From assembly GCA_003512955.1 (NCBI GenBank), contig DOTG01000016.1, positions 62,001 through 126,000 on the forward strand: a stretch of DNA of 64,000 bases, read 5' to 3'. Positions 26,061-35,006 of the stretch are shown piece by piece. The DNA is from Marinilabiliales bacterium (GTDB lineage: Bacteria; Bacteroidota; Bacteroidia; Bacteroidales; SZUA-534). Made by a program: the position numbers and the translations under genes. The stretch's first letter is position 1. Every line of letters starts with the position of its first letter. Below the pieces are notes generated by a model. It made no database searches, was not told where the DNA came from, and saw only the letters and a list, made by a program, of their open reading frames with translations.

Positions 26061-26915
26061 ATGAATATCAATAAGTTTAAAGATTCTTGCTCTTTGTCAG
26101 ACAATTTTTCTTTCAATGATGGAATTTGGTATTCATCAAAATCATTGCAGGTTTCTTATCCTAAAGAAGGTTATAATGCTTGTTTTAATTTAGAAGAAAA
26201 TAGTTTCTGGTTTCGACATCGAAATAATTGTATAGTTTCATTGATAGCAAAATATTCGTTAAATGATTTGTTTTTTGATATTGGTGGCGGAAATGGGTTT
26301 GTTACCAAAGCCATTGAAAATGCAGGTGCTCCGGTTGTATTAGTTGAACCAGGCCTTGAAGGCGTTTTAAATGCGAAGAGACGAAATGTTGAGAATGTTT
26401 TTTGTGGTACTTTAAACGATTTATTTGAATTGAAGGGTCAGTTACCGACAATTGGCACTTTTGATGTAATCGAGCATATCCATGATGATGATAGATTTGT
26501 TAAGGATATTCACAAAATGCTCAAAAAGGATGGGATTTTTTATGCAACTGTTCCCGCTTACAAATTCCTATGGTCTGACGAAGATACCGATGCTGGTCAT
26601 TATAGAAGATACTCCCGAAGGTCGATCAAAAAATTACTTAAAAACAACAATTTTGAAATAGTTTATTCAACCTATTTATTTAGTATCCTCACAGTTCCAT
26701 TATTTGTTTTAAGAACAATGTCATCAGTATTGGGAATCAGAAAGAAAACGAAAAAAGATAACAGTTCCGAACATACTCAAAATAAAGGATTTATCGGGGA
26801 AATTCTGAATTCAGTATGGAAATGGGAATTAGGTAGGATACAGAATTATAAATCAATTCCTTTTGGTACCTCTTGTTTAATTGTTGCAAAGAAAAAAGAA
26901 TATGATACCCTTTAA
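26061..26915 (+). CDS. Class I SAM-dependent methyltransferase
   Basis: A 284-aa protein with motif I FDIGGGNGFVTKAIE (about residues 72-86), acidic VEPG, and FDVIEHIHDDD, typical of methyltransferase family 11. A hydrophobic stretch at about residues 210-230 may associate with the membrane. The gene is more AT-rich than the cassette genes around it and is absent from the second module, suggesting separate acquisition with the preceding GT2. Its methyl acceptor is probably a sugar or acyl hydroxyl, but that is a guess. Confidence 0.82.
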   Translation: MNINKFKDSCSLSDNFSFNDGIWYSSKSLQVSYPKEGYNACFNLEENSFWFRHRNNCIVSLIAKYSLNDLFFDIGGGNGFVTKAIENAGAPVVLVEPGLEGVLNAKRRNVENVFCGTLNDLFELKGQLPTIGTFDVIEHIHDDDRFVKDIHKMLKKDGIFYATVPAYKFLWSDEDTDAGHYRRYSRRSIKKLLKNNNFEIVYSTYLFSILTVPLFVLRTMSSVLGIRKKTKKDNSSEHTQNKGFIGEILNSVWKWELGRIQNYKSIPFGTSCLIVAKKKEYDTL

Positions 26916-28029
26916 CAAACCTTATTTAACCGGGAAAGAGACTCAATATATTTTTGAGGCAGTAAACACCGGGCACATTTCAGGAAATGGCACTTTTACC
27001 AAAGAATGTCACCGGTTTTTAAAAGACTCATTTGGGTTTAAAAAAGTATTATTAACCACTTCGTGTACCGATGCCCTGGAGATGGCTGCCATGCTTATCA
27101 ACATTCAGCCAGGCGATGAAGTTATCATTCCCTCGTATACCTTTGTTTCAACAGCTTTGGCTTTTGTTCGCCAGGGAGCTGACATCGTTTTTGCCGATAG
27201 TACACCCGAACATCCCAATTTGGATGCAACAAAACTGGAATCCTTGATAAATTCAAAAACAAAAGCCATTGTTCCTGTCCATTATGCCGGGGTTGCCTGC
27301 GATATGGATGCCATCATGGAGTTGGCACATAAACATCAGTTATATGTAATTGAAGATGCCGCCCAGGCCATCGATTCCTATTACAAGGGCAGGCCTCTTG
27401 GTACCATTGGGCATTTGTCGGCATTTTCGTTTCATGAAACCAAGAACATCCAATCGGGCGAAGGGGGTTTTTTGGGTATTAACGATGAAAAGTTTATCAA
27501 ACGTGCCGAAATCCTTTGGGAAAAAGGGACCAATCGTGCAGAATTCTTTCGGGGTGAAGTGAATAAATACGGATGGGTAGATACAGGCTCCTCTTTTTTA
27601 CCTTCCGATATTATTGCAGCCTTTTTATTTGCTCAATTAGAACATTTACATGAGATACAAAACCGCCGTAAAGAAATCTGGAATCAATATTTTAAGTCAC
27701 TTAAGGAACTTGAAACAGAAGGTTATTTCAAGTTACCCGTTATTCCTGAATATGCTACCAACAATGCCCACATGTTTTATTTACTTTGCAATACAGCCGA
27801 TCAGCGCAACCAATTATTGACTTTTTTGAAGCAGCATGGGGTTCATGCGGTATTCCATTACCTTAGCTTGCACAGCAGTCCTTTTTACAGCAATAAATAT
27901 CGGGGGAATCCGTTACCTAATTCGGATCATTTTTCCGATACTTTGGTCCGGCTACCTTTTTATTTTGAACTCTCAGAGGAGCATCAATTGAAAGTTATCC
28001 ACACGATTGAAAGATTCTTTCGTTCTTAG
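26902..28029 (+). CDS. wecE: dTDP-4-amino-4,6-dideoxygalactose transaminase WecE (copy 1)
   Basis: PLP aminotransferase, 375 aa, that makes dTDP-Fuc4N from dTDP-4-keto-6-deoxyglucose. It tracks E. coli WecE closely: the start MIPFNKP, LLTTSCTDALEMAA, VPVHYAGVACDMD, the PLP lysine Lys181 in SFHETKN, and GTNRAEFFRGEVNKYGW. The Met at 26902 is chosen because it aligns with the second copy and with WecE; the frame is open upstream. It overlaps the methyltransferase by 14 nt. Its product is the expected substrate of the WecD-like acyltransferase. Confidence 0.93.
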   Translation: MIPFNKPYLTGKETQYIFEAVNTGHISGNGTFTKECHRFLKDSFGFKKVLLTTSCTDALEMAAMLINIQPGDEVIIPSYTFVSTALAFVRQGADIVFADSTPEHPNLDATKLESLINSKTKAIVPVHYAGVACDMDAIMELAHKHQLYVIEDAAQAIDSYYKGRPLGTIGHLSAFSFHETKNIQSGEGGFLGINDEKFIKRAEILWEKGTNRAEFFRGEVNKYGWVDTGSSFLPSDIIAAFLFAQLEHLHEIQNRRKEIWNQYFKSLKELETEGYFKLPVIPEYATNNAHMFYLLCNTADQRNQLLTFLKQHGVHAVFHYLSLHSSPFYSNKYRGNPLPNSDHFSDTLVRLPFYFELSEEHQLKVIHTIERFFRS

Positions 28030-28106
28030 TAAGAGATTGTTGTAAGCCGAGGTCGGAATTCCTTGCCCATTGACATATTAAAAAGTTATTCAAAAAAAAA
28101 ATATTG

Positions 28107-28117
28107 TATTATCTTGC
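28107..28117 (+). promoter_or_regulatory. Candidate promoter element upstream of rmlA
   Basis: TATTATCTTGC in a 142-nt gap after wecE, 55 nt before the rmlA ATG, resembles the Bacteroidota -7 box. It would start the rmlA-ugd-gmd-fcl group. Confidence 0.35.
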
Positions 28118-28171
28118 GGCGCTTTAAAATAAACTTGAACAAATTTTAATTAGTCACCTAATAGCCTAACA

Positions 28172-29044
28172 ATGAAAGGAATAATTTTAGCCGGAGGAAG
28201 TGGAACACGTCTGTATCCAATTACCAAAGGGATTTCAAAGCAAATGCTTCCCATTTACGATAAACCCATGATTTATTACCCGCTCACCACTTTGATGTTG
28301 GCGGGGATCAAAGATATTTTGGTCATTTCTACACCGGATGATTTGCCTGGGTTTAAACGTTTGTTAGGTACAGGAAAGGATTGGGGCATCAATTTGGAGT
28401 ATGCCGAACAACCTTCACCCGATGGACTGGCTCAAGCCTTCATTATTGGAGATACTTTTATTGGAACCGATGATGCCTGTCTGGTTTTAGGCGACAATAT
28501 TTTTTATGGTCATGGTTTACCGGAACTTTTGAAAAATGCACGGAAAAATGTAGAAGTTGATAAGCAGGCTACTGTTTTTGGCTATTACGTAAACGACCCT
28601 GAACGCTATGGTGTGGCTGAGTTTGATGAAACAGGAAAGGTTGTTTCCATTGAGGAAAAACCCAAAGAACCAAGATCGAACTATGCTGTGGTCGGGCTCT
28701 ATTTTTATCCAAACAGTGTGGTGCAAATTGCCAAAACCATTAAGCCATCAACACGGGGAGAATTAGAAATTACCACGGTGAATCAGGAATATCTAAAATT
28801 GGATTCCTTAAAAGTGGAACTCATGGGCCGTGGTTTTGCCTGGCTCGATACTGGTACCCACGAAAGCCTGATTGAAGCCAGCAACTTTATTGAAACTTTG
28901 CAAAAGCGGACCGGGTTAATGGTATCGTGCCCTGAGGAGATTGCCTTTAAACGGGGATTTATTTCGAAAGAGCAGGTACAGCTTTTGGCAGGTCCGTTAA
29001 GTAAAAATGAATATGGCCAATATTTATTAAAGTTGTCAAGATAG
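28172..29044 (+). CDS. rmlA: Glucose-1-phosphate thymidylyltransferase RmlA
   Basis: Makes dTDP-glucose from dTTP and glucose-1-phosphate. At 290 aa it is full length, with the nucleotide-binding ILAGGSGTRLYPIT, DKPMIYYPL, and LGDNIFYGHGL motifs. It is the entry step to the dTDP-4-keto-6-deoxyglucose needed by both WecE proteins. rmlB (dTDP-glucose 4,6-dehydratase) is not in the window, so that step must come from elsewhere. Confidence 0.97.
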   Translation: MKGIILAGGSGTRLYPITKGISKQMLPIYDKPMIYYPLTTLMLAGIKDILVISTPDDLPGFKRLLGTGKDWGINLEYAEQPSPDGLAQAFIIGDTFIGTDDACLVLGDNIFYGHGLPELLKNARKNVEVDKQATVFGYYVNDPERYGVAEFDETGKVVSIEEKPKEPRSNYAVVGLYFYPNSVVQIAKTIKPSTRGELEITTVNQEYLKLDSLKVELMGRGFAWLDTGTHESLIEASNFIETLQKRTGLMVSCPEEIAFKRGFISKEQVQLLAGPLSKNEYGQYLLKLSR

Positions 29045-29052
29045 CGTTTATT

Positions 29053-30447
29053 ATGAAAGATATAAATAATATTTGTTGTATTGGGGCGGGTTATGTAGGT
29101 GGACCCACCATGGCAGTAATTGCCCAAAAATGCCCCGAAATTAAGGTAACTGTTGTTGATGTAAACAAACAACGTATTGCTGATTGGAATGATAAAAACC
29201 TGGAAAAACTTCCCATTTATGAGCCTGGATTAAAAGAGGTGGTGGCTGAAGCCCGTGGACGGAACCTGTTTTTTTCAACCGATGTGGATAAAGCGATTGA
29301 TGAAGCCCAAATGATATTCATCTCGGTAAATACACCCACCAAAACCTATGGAAAAGGCAAAGGGATGGCTGCCGATTTGAAATACATTGAACTGTGTGCC
29401 CGTCAGATTGCCCATGTTTCGACCACCGATAAAATAGTGGTCGAAAAATCAACCTTGCCTGTGCGTACAGCCGAAACCTTACGTTCCATTCTTGACAATA
29501 CCGGAAACGGAGTGAAATACCAAATCCTTTCGAATCCTGAATTTTTGGCCGAAGGAACCGCCATTAAAGATTTACACAATGCAGATCGGGTACTGATTGG
29601 TGGCGAACAAACCCCCGAAGGGAAGGAAGCCATTCATGCATTGGTAGATGTTTACGCCCATTGGTTGCCCAAAGAGCGCATCTTAACCACCAATGTTTGG
29701 TCTTCGGAGTTATCAAAGCTTACGGCCAACGCCTTTTTGGCTCAACGCGTTTCGTCTATTAACTCACTTTCGGCCCTTTGCGAAAAAACCGGGGCTAATG
29801 TGGAAGAGGTTGGCCGGGCCATTGGTGCCGATAGCCGTATCGGGTCGAAATTTCTAAAATCATCGGTAGGTTTTGGCGGTTCCTGTTTCCAGAAGGATAT
29901 TTTAAACCTGGTTTATATTTGTCAAACACTAGGTTTGCAAGAGGTGGCCGATTACTGGGAACAGGTCATCATAATGAACGATTACCAAAAACGCCGCTTT
30001 GCCGATAAAATAATAACTACACTATTTAATACAGTTTCGGGCAAAAAAATAGCTTTTTTAGGATGGGCTTTTAAAAAAGATACCAACGACACCCGTGAAA
30101 CACCTGCCATGTACGTTGCCAACCATTTAATGAACGATTTGGCAACCATTTCAGTTTACGATCCAAAGGTTAAGCCCCAGAATATGTTCAACGATTTGGA
30201 ATATCTAAACTCTCGCAGTGAAGCCGAAAACAGGGAACTACTAAAACCAATTGCAGATCCATACGAAGCTTGCAAAGACGCTCATGCCATTGCTATTTTA
30301 ACCGAATGGGACGAATTTAAAACCTACGACTGGCAAAAAATATACAATAACATGATGAAACCGGCGTTTGTGTTCGACGGAAGGAATATCCTTGAAAAAG
30401 AAAAGCTGGAAAAAATCGGGTTTAGGTATTTTGGAGTGGGAAAATAA
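29053..30447 (+). CDS. ugd: UDP-glucose 6-dehydrogenase
   Basis: Oxidises UDP-glucose to UDP-glucuronate. At 464 aa it belongs to the longer, animal-type Ugd branch: N-terminal CIGAGYVGGPTMAV, VNTPTKTYGKGKG, EKSTLPVRTAE, and the catalytic cysteine in GFGGSCFQKD (about residue 277). It is clearly distinct from the two 429-aa WbpA/TviB-type enzymes in this locus. It starts 8 nt after rmlA. Confidence 0.95.
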   Translation: MKDINNICCIGAGYVGGPTMAVIAQKCPEIKVTVVDVNKQRIADWNDKNLEKLPIYEPGLKEVVAEARGRNLFFSTDVDKAIDEAQMIFISVNTPTKTYGKGKGMAADLKYIELCARQIAHVSTTDKIVVEKSTLPVRTAETLRSILDNTGNGVKYQILSNPEFLAEGTAIKDLHNADRVLIGGEQTPEGKEAIHALVDVYAHWLPKERILTTNVWSSELSKLTANAFLAQRVSSINSLSALCEKTGANVEEVGRAIGADSRIGSKFLKSSVGFGGSCFQKDILNLVYICQTLGLQEVADYWEQVIIMNDYQKRRFADKIITTLFNTVSGKKIAFLGWAFKKDTNDTRETPAMYVANHLMNDLATISVYDPKVKPQNMFNDLEYLNSRSEAENRELLKPIADPYEACKDAHAIAILTEWDEFKTYDWQKIYNNMMKPAFVFDGRNILEKEKLEKIGFRYFGVGK

Positions 30448-30484
30448 GAATTTAATGATTTGATTACTATATCATAACATTATT

Positions 30485-31648
30485 ATGACTAAACAAAAGA
30501 TAGCATTAATTACAGGCATTACAGGTCAAGACGGAGCATATTTAGCGGAATATTTATTAAAAAAAGGTTATCTTGTACATGGATTGAAACGTCGGTCATC
30601 GCTATTCAATACTGACCGGATTGACCATCTTTATCAGGATCCGCATGTTGAGAACCGCAACTTGATGTTGCATTATGGCGATTTAACTGATTCGATGAAC
30701 CTAACCCGCATTATTCAGGAAACTCAGCCGGATGAAATTTATAATCTAGCGGCAATGAGCCATGTGAAGGTTAGCTTCGATAGTCCTGAATATGTGGCTA
30801 ATGCCGATGGAATTGGCACACTAAGAATTCTGGAAGCGGTTCGCCTCTTGGGATTAACCGAAAAGACCAGAATTTACCAGGCTTCTACTTCCGAGCTTTA
30901 TGGCTTGGTGCAGGAAGTTCCTCAGTCGGAACGTACTCCTTTTTATCCACGCTCACCCTACGCGGTTGCAAAGATGTATGCTTATTGGATCACAGTAAAT
31001 TACCGCGAAGCTTATAAAATGCATGCCAGCAATGGGATTTTGTTTAATCACGAATCGCCCATTAGAGGGGAAACTTTTGTTACCCGTAAAGTTACCCGTG
31101 CCTTGTCTCGCATTGCTTTGGGTATGCAGGATAAGGTTTTTATGGGAAACCTGTCCTCGAAGCGCGACTGGGGCCATGCCAAAGATTACATCAAGGCTAT
31201 GTATTTGATTTTGCAACAAGATCAACCCGATGATTATGTAATTGCTACGGGAATAACCACGACTATTCGTGATTTTATTTGTAAAGCTGCTGCTGAAGTG
31301 GGATTAATCCTTACTTTTGAAGGAGAGGGTGTTGACGAAAAAGGCTATTTTACGGCAGTTGATAAAAGCATTTTTGTTGAAAGAGTTGGAGAATTTTATC
31401 TCGATAATATTCAAAAGAGAATTGAAAACAAAGAGGTTATTGTGGGGGTCGATCCAAAATATTTCCGCCCAACCGAGGTGGATTTGTTGATAGGCGATCC
31501 AACTAAAGCCCAAACAAAATTGGGCTGGAAGCCAGAGTACGATTTGGACGGATTGATTAAAGACATGATGCGTTCGGACATTAAGCTTATGCAGAAAGAT
31601 GCATATTTGCGTAAAGGTGGGTATCAAACTTTAAAATACTTTGAATAA
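30485..31648 (+). CDS. gmd: GDP-mannose 4,6-dehydratase
   Basis: Converts GDP-mannose to GDP-4-keto-6-deoxymannose, the precursor of GDP-fucose. At 387 aa it has the NADP motif GITGQDGAYLAEYL, the TRIIQ and AAMSHVKVSF segments, catalytic YPRSPYAVAK (YxxxK), and FNHESPIRGETFVTRK. It pairs with fcl immediately downstream. Confidence 0.97.
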   Translation: MTKQKIALITGITGQDGAYLAEYLLKKGYLVHGLKRRSSLFNTDRIDHLYQDPHVENRNLMLHYGDLTDSMNLTRIIQETQPDEIYNLAAMSHVKVSFDSPEYVANADGIGTLRILEAVRLLGLTEKTRIYQASTSELYGLVQEVPQSERTPFYPRSPYAVAKMYAYWITVNYREAYKMHASNGILFNHESPIRGETFVTRKVTRALSRIALGMQDKVFMGNLSSKRDWGHAKDYIKAMYLILQQDQPDDYVIATGITTTIRDFICKAAAEVGLILTFEGEGVDEKGYFTAVDKSIFVERVGEFYLDNIQKRIENKEVIVGVDPKYFRPTEVDLLIGDPTKAQTKLGWKPEYDLDGLIKDMMRSDIKLMQKDAYLRKGGYQTLKYFE

Positions 31649-31655
31649 TTGCCAG

Positions 31656-31706
31656 CCACTAATATACACGAATTTATACTAACGAATGTGTTGAAATTAT
31701 TAGTGG
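31656..31706. repeat. Inverted repeat between gmd and fcl
   Basis: CCACTAATA (31656-31664) is complementary to TATTAGTGG (31698-31706). Short phrases such as ATTCGTG and CACTAA recur near 31716, 34160 and 56440. This looks like a dispersed intergenic repeat; there is no T-run, so it is not a clear terminator. Confidence 0.45.
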
Positions 31707-31735
31707 TTGTATGTGCATTCGTGGCATAAAAAAAT

Positions 31736-32830
31736 ATGAATAAAGAATCAAAAATATACATTGCCGGACACAAAGGAATGGTAGGTTCGGCTATTCTGAG
31801 GGAATTGGAAAAACAAGGCTACTCGAACTTTGTTTATCGTGATTTCTCAGAACTCAATCTAACCAATCAGCAGGCTGTAGCCGATTTCTTTGCTGCAGAA
31901 AAGCCGGAATATGTGGTTTTAGCAGCGGCAAAAGTGGGTGGTATTGTTGCCAACAACACCTATCGTGCTCAGTTTATTTACGAGAACCTGATGATTCAGA
32001 ATAACATCATTCACCAGGCTTATGTGCATGGAGTGAAGAAACTGTTGTTTTTAGGATCCTCATGCATTTATCCCAAAATGGCACCGCAACCGCTTAAGGA
32101 GGAATATTTGCTTACCAGCGATTTGGAATATACCAATGAACCGTATGCGATAGCTAAAATTGCGGGTATTAAAATGTGCGAATCATACAACTTGCAGTAT
32201 GGAACAAATTTTATCTCGGTGATGCCGACCAATTTATATGGACCGAACGATAATTACGATTTGGAAAAAAGCCATGTTTTACCCGCATTAATTCGCAAAA
32301 TGCATTTGGGTAAATGCTTAAGGAACAACGATTGGAAATCACTTCGTTCCGATTTAAATAAATTACCCATAGAGGGTGTAACCGGGGCTGACGCTGAAGA
32401 TCAGATATTAGAAAAACTTGCTAAATATGGGATTAAGAAAGAAGTAAATGGAGAAGTTTCGGTTACCCTGTGGGGAACTGGAAGTCCTTATCGGGAGTTT
32501 CTTTATGTGGAAGACTTGGCAGAAGCCTGCGTTTATTGTCTGCAAAACATCGATTTTGTAAATCTTATAACTGATATCCGAAATCCTAAATCCGAAATCA
32601 AAAACACGCATATTAATATTGGTACTGGAAAAGATTTAACCATTAAAGAACTGGCTGAAAAAGTAAAAGAAATTGTTAACTTTGACGGCCAAATAATATG
32701 GGACTCAAGCAAACCCGATGGAACTCCTCGTAAACTTTTAGATGTTAGCAAAATTAATGGTTTAGGCTGGAAAGAAAAAGTGAATTTGGAAGAGGGGATC
32801 AAAAGGGTTTATCAAAATTTTATAGGTTAA
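31736..32830 (+). CDS. fcl: GDP-L-fucose synthase
   Basis: Epimerase-reductase producing GDP-L-fucose from the Gmd product. At 364 aa it is longer than E. coli Fcl (about 320 aa). It shows GHKGMVGSAI, AAKVGGIVANN, the active-site LGSSCIYPK, and YAIAKIAGIKMC. Two insertions explain the length: one at about residues 200-240, common in Bacteroidota, and a 16-residue one at about 277-291 whose DNA (32558-32604) reads as an ATCCGAAATC-type repeat. The product should be functional, as the insertion keeps the frame and lies before the conserved NIGTGKDLTI. Confidence 0.94.
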   Translation: MNKESKIYIAGHKGMVGSAILRELEKQGYSNFVYRDFSELNLTNQQAVADFFAAEKPEYVVLAAAKVGGIVANNTYRAQFIYENLMIQNNIIHQAYVHGVKKLLFLGSSCIYPKMAPQPLKEEYLLTSDLEYTNEPYAIAKIAGIKMCESYNLQYGTNFISVMPTNLYGPNDNYDLEKSHVLPALIRKMHLGKCLRNNDWKSLRSDLNKLPIEGVTGADAEDQILEKLAKYGIKKEVNGEVSVTLWGTGSPYREFLYVEDLAEACVYCLQNIDFVNLITDIRNPKSEIKNTHINIGTGKDLTIKELAEKVKEIVNFDGQIIWDSSKPDGTPRKLLDVSKINGLGWKEKVNLEEGIKRVYQNFIG

Positions 32831-32842
32831 AAATATTTTAAA

Positions 32843-34132
32843 ATGTATCAAAAGATAAAAAATAAGCAAGCAAAAATTTCAGTAATAGGGTTAGGTTACG
32901 TAGGGCTACCCATTGCTTTGGAGTTTGCAAAACAAGCAAAGGTTGTTGGTTTTGATATAAAACCAGACAGGGTGGAATTGATGAAAAAGAATATTGATCC
33001 AAGCAAGGAGTTAGATAGTAAGGATTTTGAAGGATGCGATATATTGTTTACAGCCAATGTCGATGATTTAGAACAAGCACAATTTCATATAGTTGCTGTT
33101 CCTACTCCAATTGATGAACATAATCAGCCTGATTTAGGGCCTGTTTTGGCAGCAAGTCGAACTGTAGGAAAGATATTAAAAAAGGGAGATTATGTAGTAT
33201 TTGAATCCACAGTTTATCCGGGTTGTACCGAGGAAGATTGTGTACCTGTTTTGGAGGAACTTTCAGGTTTGAAAATGGGTTTGGATTTTAAAGTTGGATT
33301 TTCACCAGAACGCATCAATCCTGGTGATAAAGAGCATACTTTGACTACTATAACCAAGGTGGTGTCGGGGAACGATGCTGAAGCATTACACAACATTGCC
33401 CATGTTTACGAAATGGTAATTAAAGCCGGGGTGCATCGCGCTCCCAGCATAAAAGTAGCCGAAGCAGCCAAAATAATTGAGAATACACAGCGCGATGTCA
33501 ATATTGCCCTGATGAATGAACTATCGCTTATTTTTAGTCGTATGGGAATTAATACATACGATGTGTTGGAAGCGGCCGGAACCAAATGGAATTTCCTTAA
33601 GTTTTTCCCCGGATTGGTAGGTGGCCATTGCATTGGTGTTGATCCCTATTATTTACTTTACAAAGCCAAAGAGTTGGGTTACCATGCAAAGATGATTGAT
33701 TCAGGCCGTTTTGTAAACGACAGCATGGGAGGCTATGTTGCCAAACAGGTGGTAAAAAAGATCATCAAGCAGGATAAAAATCCCAGAGAAGCAAGGGTGT
33801 TAATTATGGGAGTAACCTTTAAAGAGGATGTATCGGATATCCGCAACTCAAAAGTGGTGGATATTTTAAGGGAACTCGAATCATTCAGTGTAGGTGTAGA
33901 TGCCATTGACCCACATGCCTCAATAGAAGAAGTACAGCATGAATACGGATACAAGATGGTGGAACACCCCTGTGGAATTTATGATGCAATAATTTTAGCC
34001 GTTCAGCATGTCGAATACAAAAACTTATCAGAGGATTATTTTAAGTCTTTGCTTTCAAGCAGTGGGTTGTTTGTCGATTTAAAAGGAATATATCGATGCA
34101 AAATAAAAGAATTAAATTATTGGAGTTTGTAA
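32843..34132 (+). CDS. UDP-N-acetylglucosamine 6-dehydrogenase, WbpA/TviB type (copy 2)
   Basis: Second copy of the 429-aa dehydrogenase, same length as that at 16390-17679 and with the same start MYQKIKNKQ. The Rossmann GLGYVGLP and catalytic Cys in GGHCIGVDPYY are intact. Proteins agree over most positions, but codons differ throughout, so the duplication is not recent. It is again the gene before an acyltransferase/ACP cassette. Its retention suggests a real need for two enzymes or a block inherited whole. Confidence 0.92.
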   Translation: MYQKIKNKQAKISVIGLGYVGLPIALEFAKQAKVVGFDIKPDRVELMKKNIDPSKELDSKDFEGCDILFTANVDDLEQAQFHIVAVPTPIDEHNQPDLGPVLAASRTVGKILKKGDYVVFESTVYPGCTEEDCVPVLEELSGLKMGLDFKVGFSPERINPGDKEHTLTTITKVVSGNDAEALHNIAHVYEMVIKAGVHRAPSIKVAEAAKIIENTQRDVNIALMNELSLIFSRMGINTYDVLEAAGTKWNFLKFFPGLVGGHCIGVDPYYLLYKAKELGYHAKMIDSGRFVNDSMGGYVAKQVVKKIIKQDKNPREARVLIMGVTFKEDVSDIRNSKVVDILRELESFSVGVDAIDPHASIEEVQHEYGYKMVEHPCGIYDAIILAVQHVEYKNLSEDYFKSLLSSSGLFVDLKGIYRCKIKELNYWSL

Positions 34133-34240
34133 TTTTAGATATTTGCAGAGATTTGTTTAGCCACTAAATAAATAAAAATTTTGTTTTTTGATTACTTTAT
34201 TCTCTGTGGAATACTTCTTTTTAAAATGTAAATTAATAAC

Positions 34241-34249
34241 TATTTTAGC
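34241..34249 (+). promoter_or_regulatory. Candidate -7 promoter element of cassette 2
   Basis: TATTTTAGC lies 15 nt before the ATG of the second WecD-like gene. The stretch from this box to the start codon matches the first cassette (TATTTTrGC, then CAAATTT, then TGA), although the surrounding non-coding DNA does not, which suggests selection. Confidence 0.4.
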
Positions 34250-34264
34250 GCAAATTTTTGAACT

Positions 34265-34990
34265 ATGAGGGTTGTAGATGCTATTTGGGAAAAGCGAAAT
34301 TTGGGGGTTGATTGCAAGGAGATTGTTATTGAAGATTCCGATTTCATAACCGTAGTAAAAAAAAAGGAATTATTACTGTTGAATACACCTTATGTTGTTG
34401 TAAAAGTTCCTGTCAACCGATTCGACATTAATACCTATCTCTCCAATTTAGGGTTTACCTATATTGAAGGGAGTATTAACTTTCAATTGAGACTTTTCGA
34501 AGCCAAATTGCTACCGTTGCAGGAGCGACTTAATAAGGTTGTGGAATATAGAGAAATGGAGTCGAAAGATTTAACCGGATTGTATACCGAGATTCATAAT
34601 GGACTTTTTGGTACCGATCGTATAATACTTGATCCTTATTTTACTAAAGAACAAGCCGCTCAACGATATTGTAACTGGATTGCCGATGAATTGGAGCGTG
34701 GGTCACAGGCTTATAAAATAACCTACAAAACAGATACTATCGGTTTTTTCACCTTTAAACAGATTGATGAGGGAGTATTTTATCCATTTTTGGCCGGACT
34801 TTATAAAAAGTTTGAATCTTTGGGAATGGGCTTTACTACCTTACGAAAACCCATTGATGAATCTATTGCACGAGGTGGTAAAATGATATCTACTTATGCA
34901 TCGACCAATAACTTACCTGTTGTCAGAAGTCATACACAACAAGGTTTTCTGTTAAACAATTTGCAATATGTTTTTGTAAAACACAATTAA
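34265..34990 (+). CDS. WecD-like sugar N-acyltransferase (GNAT), cassette 2
   Basis: A 241-aa homologue of the protein at 17778-18503 with equal length. The AIWEKRNLGV start, LGFTYIEGSINFQL, RYCNWIADELERG and STNNLPVVRSHTQQGF motifs match WecD layout. The N-terminal third is the least conserved part between the two copies, while the acyl-CoA/pantetheine-binding region (LGMGFTTLRKPIDESIARGG) is nearly identical. This may mean the same donor arm but slightly different sugar or acyl selectivity. Confidence 0.75.
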   Translation: MRVVDAIWEKRNLGVDCKEIVIEDSDFITVVKKKELLLLNTPYVVVKVPVNRFDINTYLSNLGFTYIEGSINFQLRLFEAKLLPLQERLNKVVEYREMESKDLTGLYTEIHNGLFGTDRIILDPYFTKEQAAQRYCNWIADELERGSQAYKITYKTDTIGFFTFKQIDEGVFYPFLAGLYKKFESLGMGFTTLRKPIDESIARGGKMISTYASTNNLPVVRSHTQQGFLLNNLQYVFVKHN

Positions 34991-35006
34991 TTAAAATATA
35001 GTTTGG

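Noticed and set aside
32408..32802. Two minus-strand frames rich in FGFRISD-like words inside fcl.
   Set aside because: They are the antisense reading of the ATCCGAAATC-type repeat within a well-supported gene.
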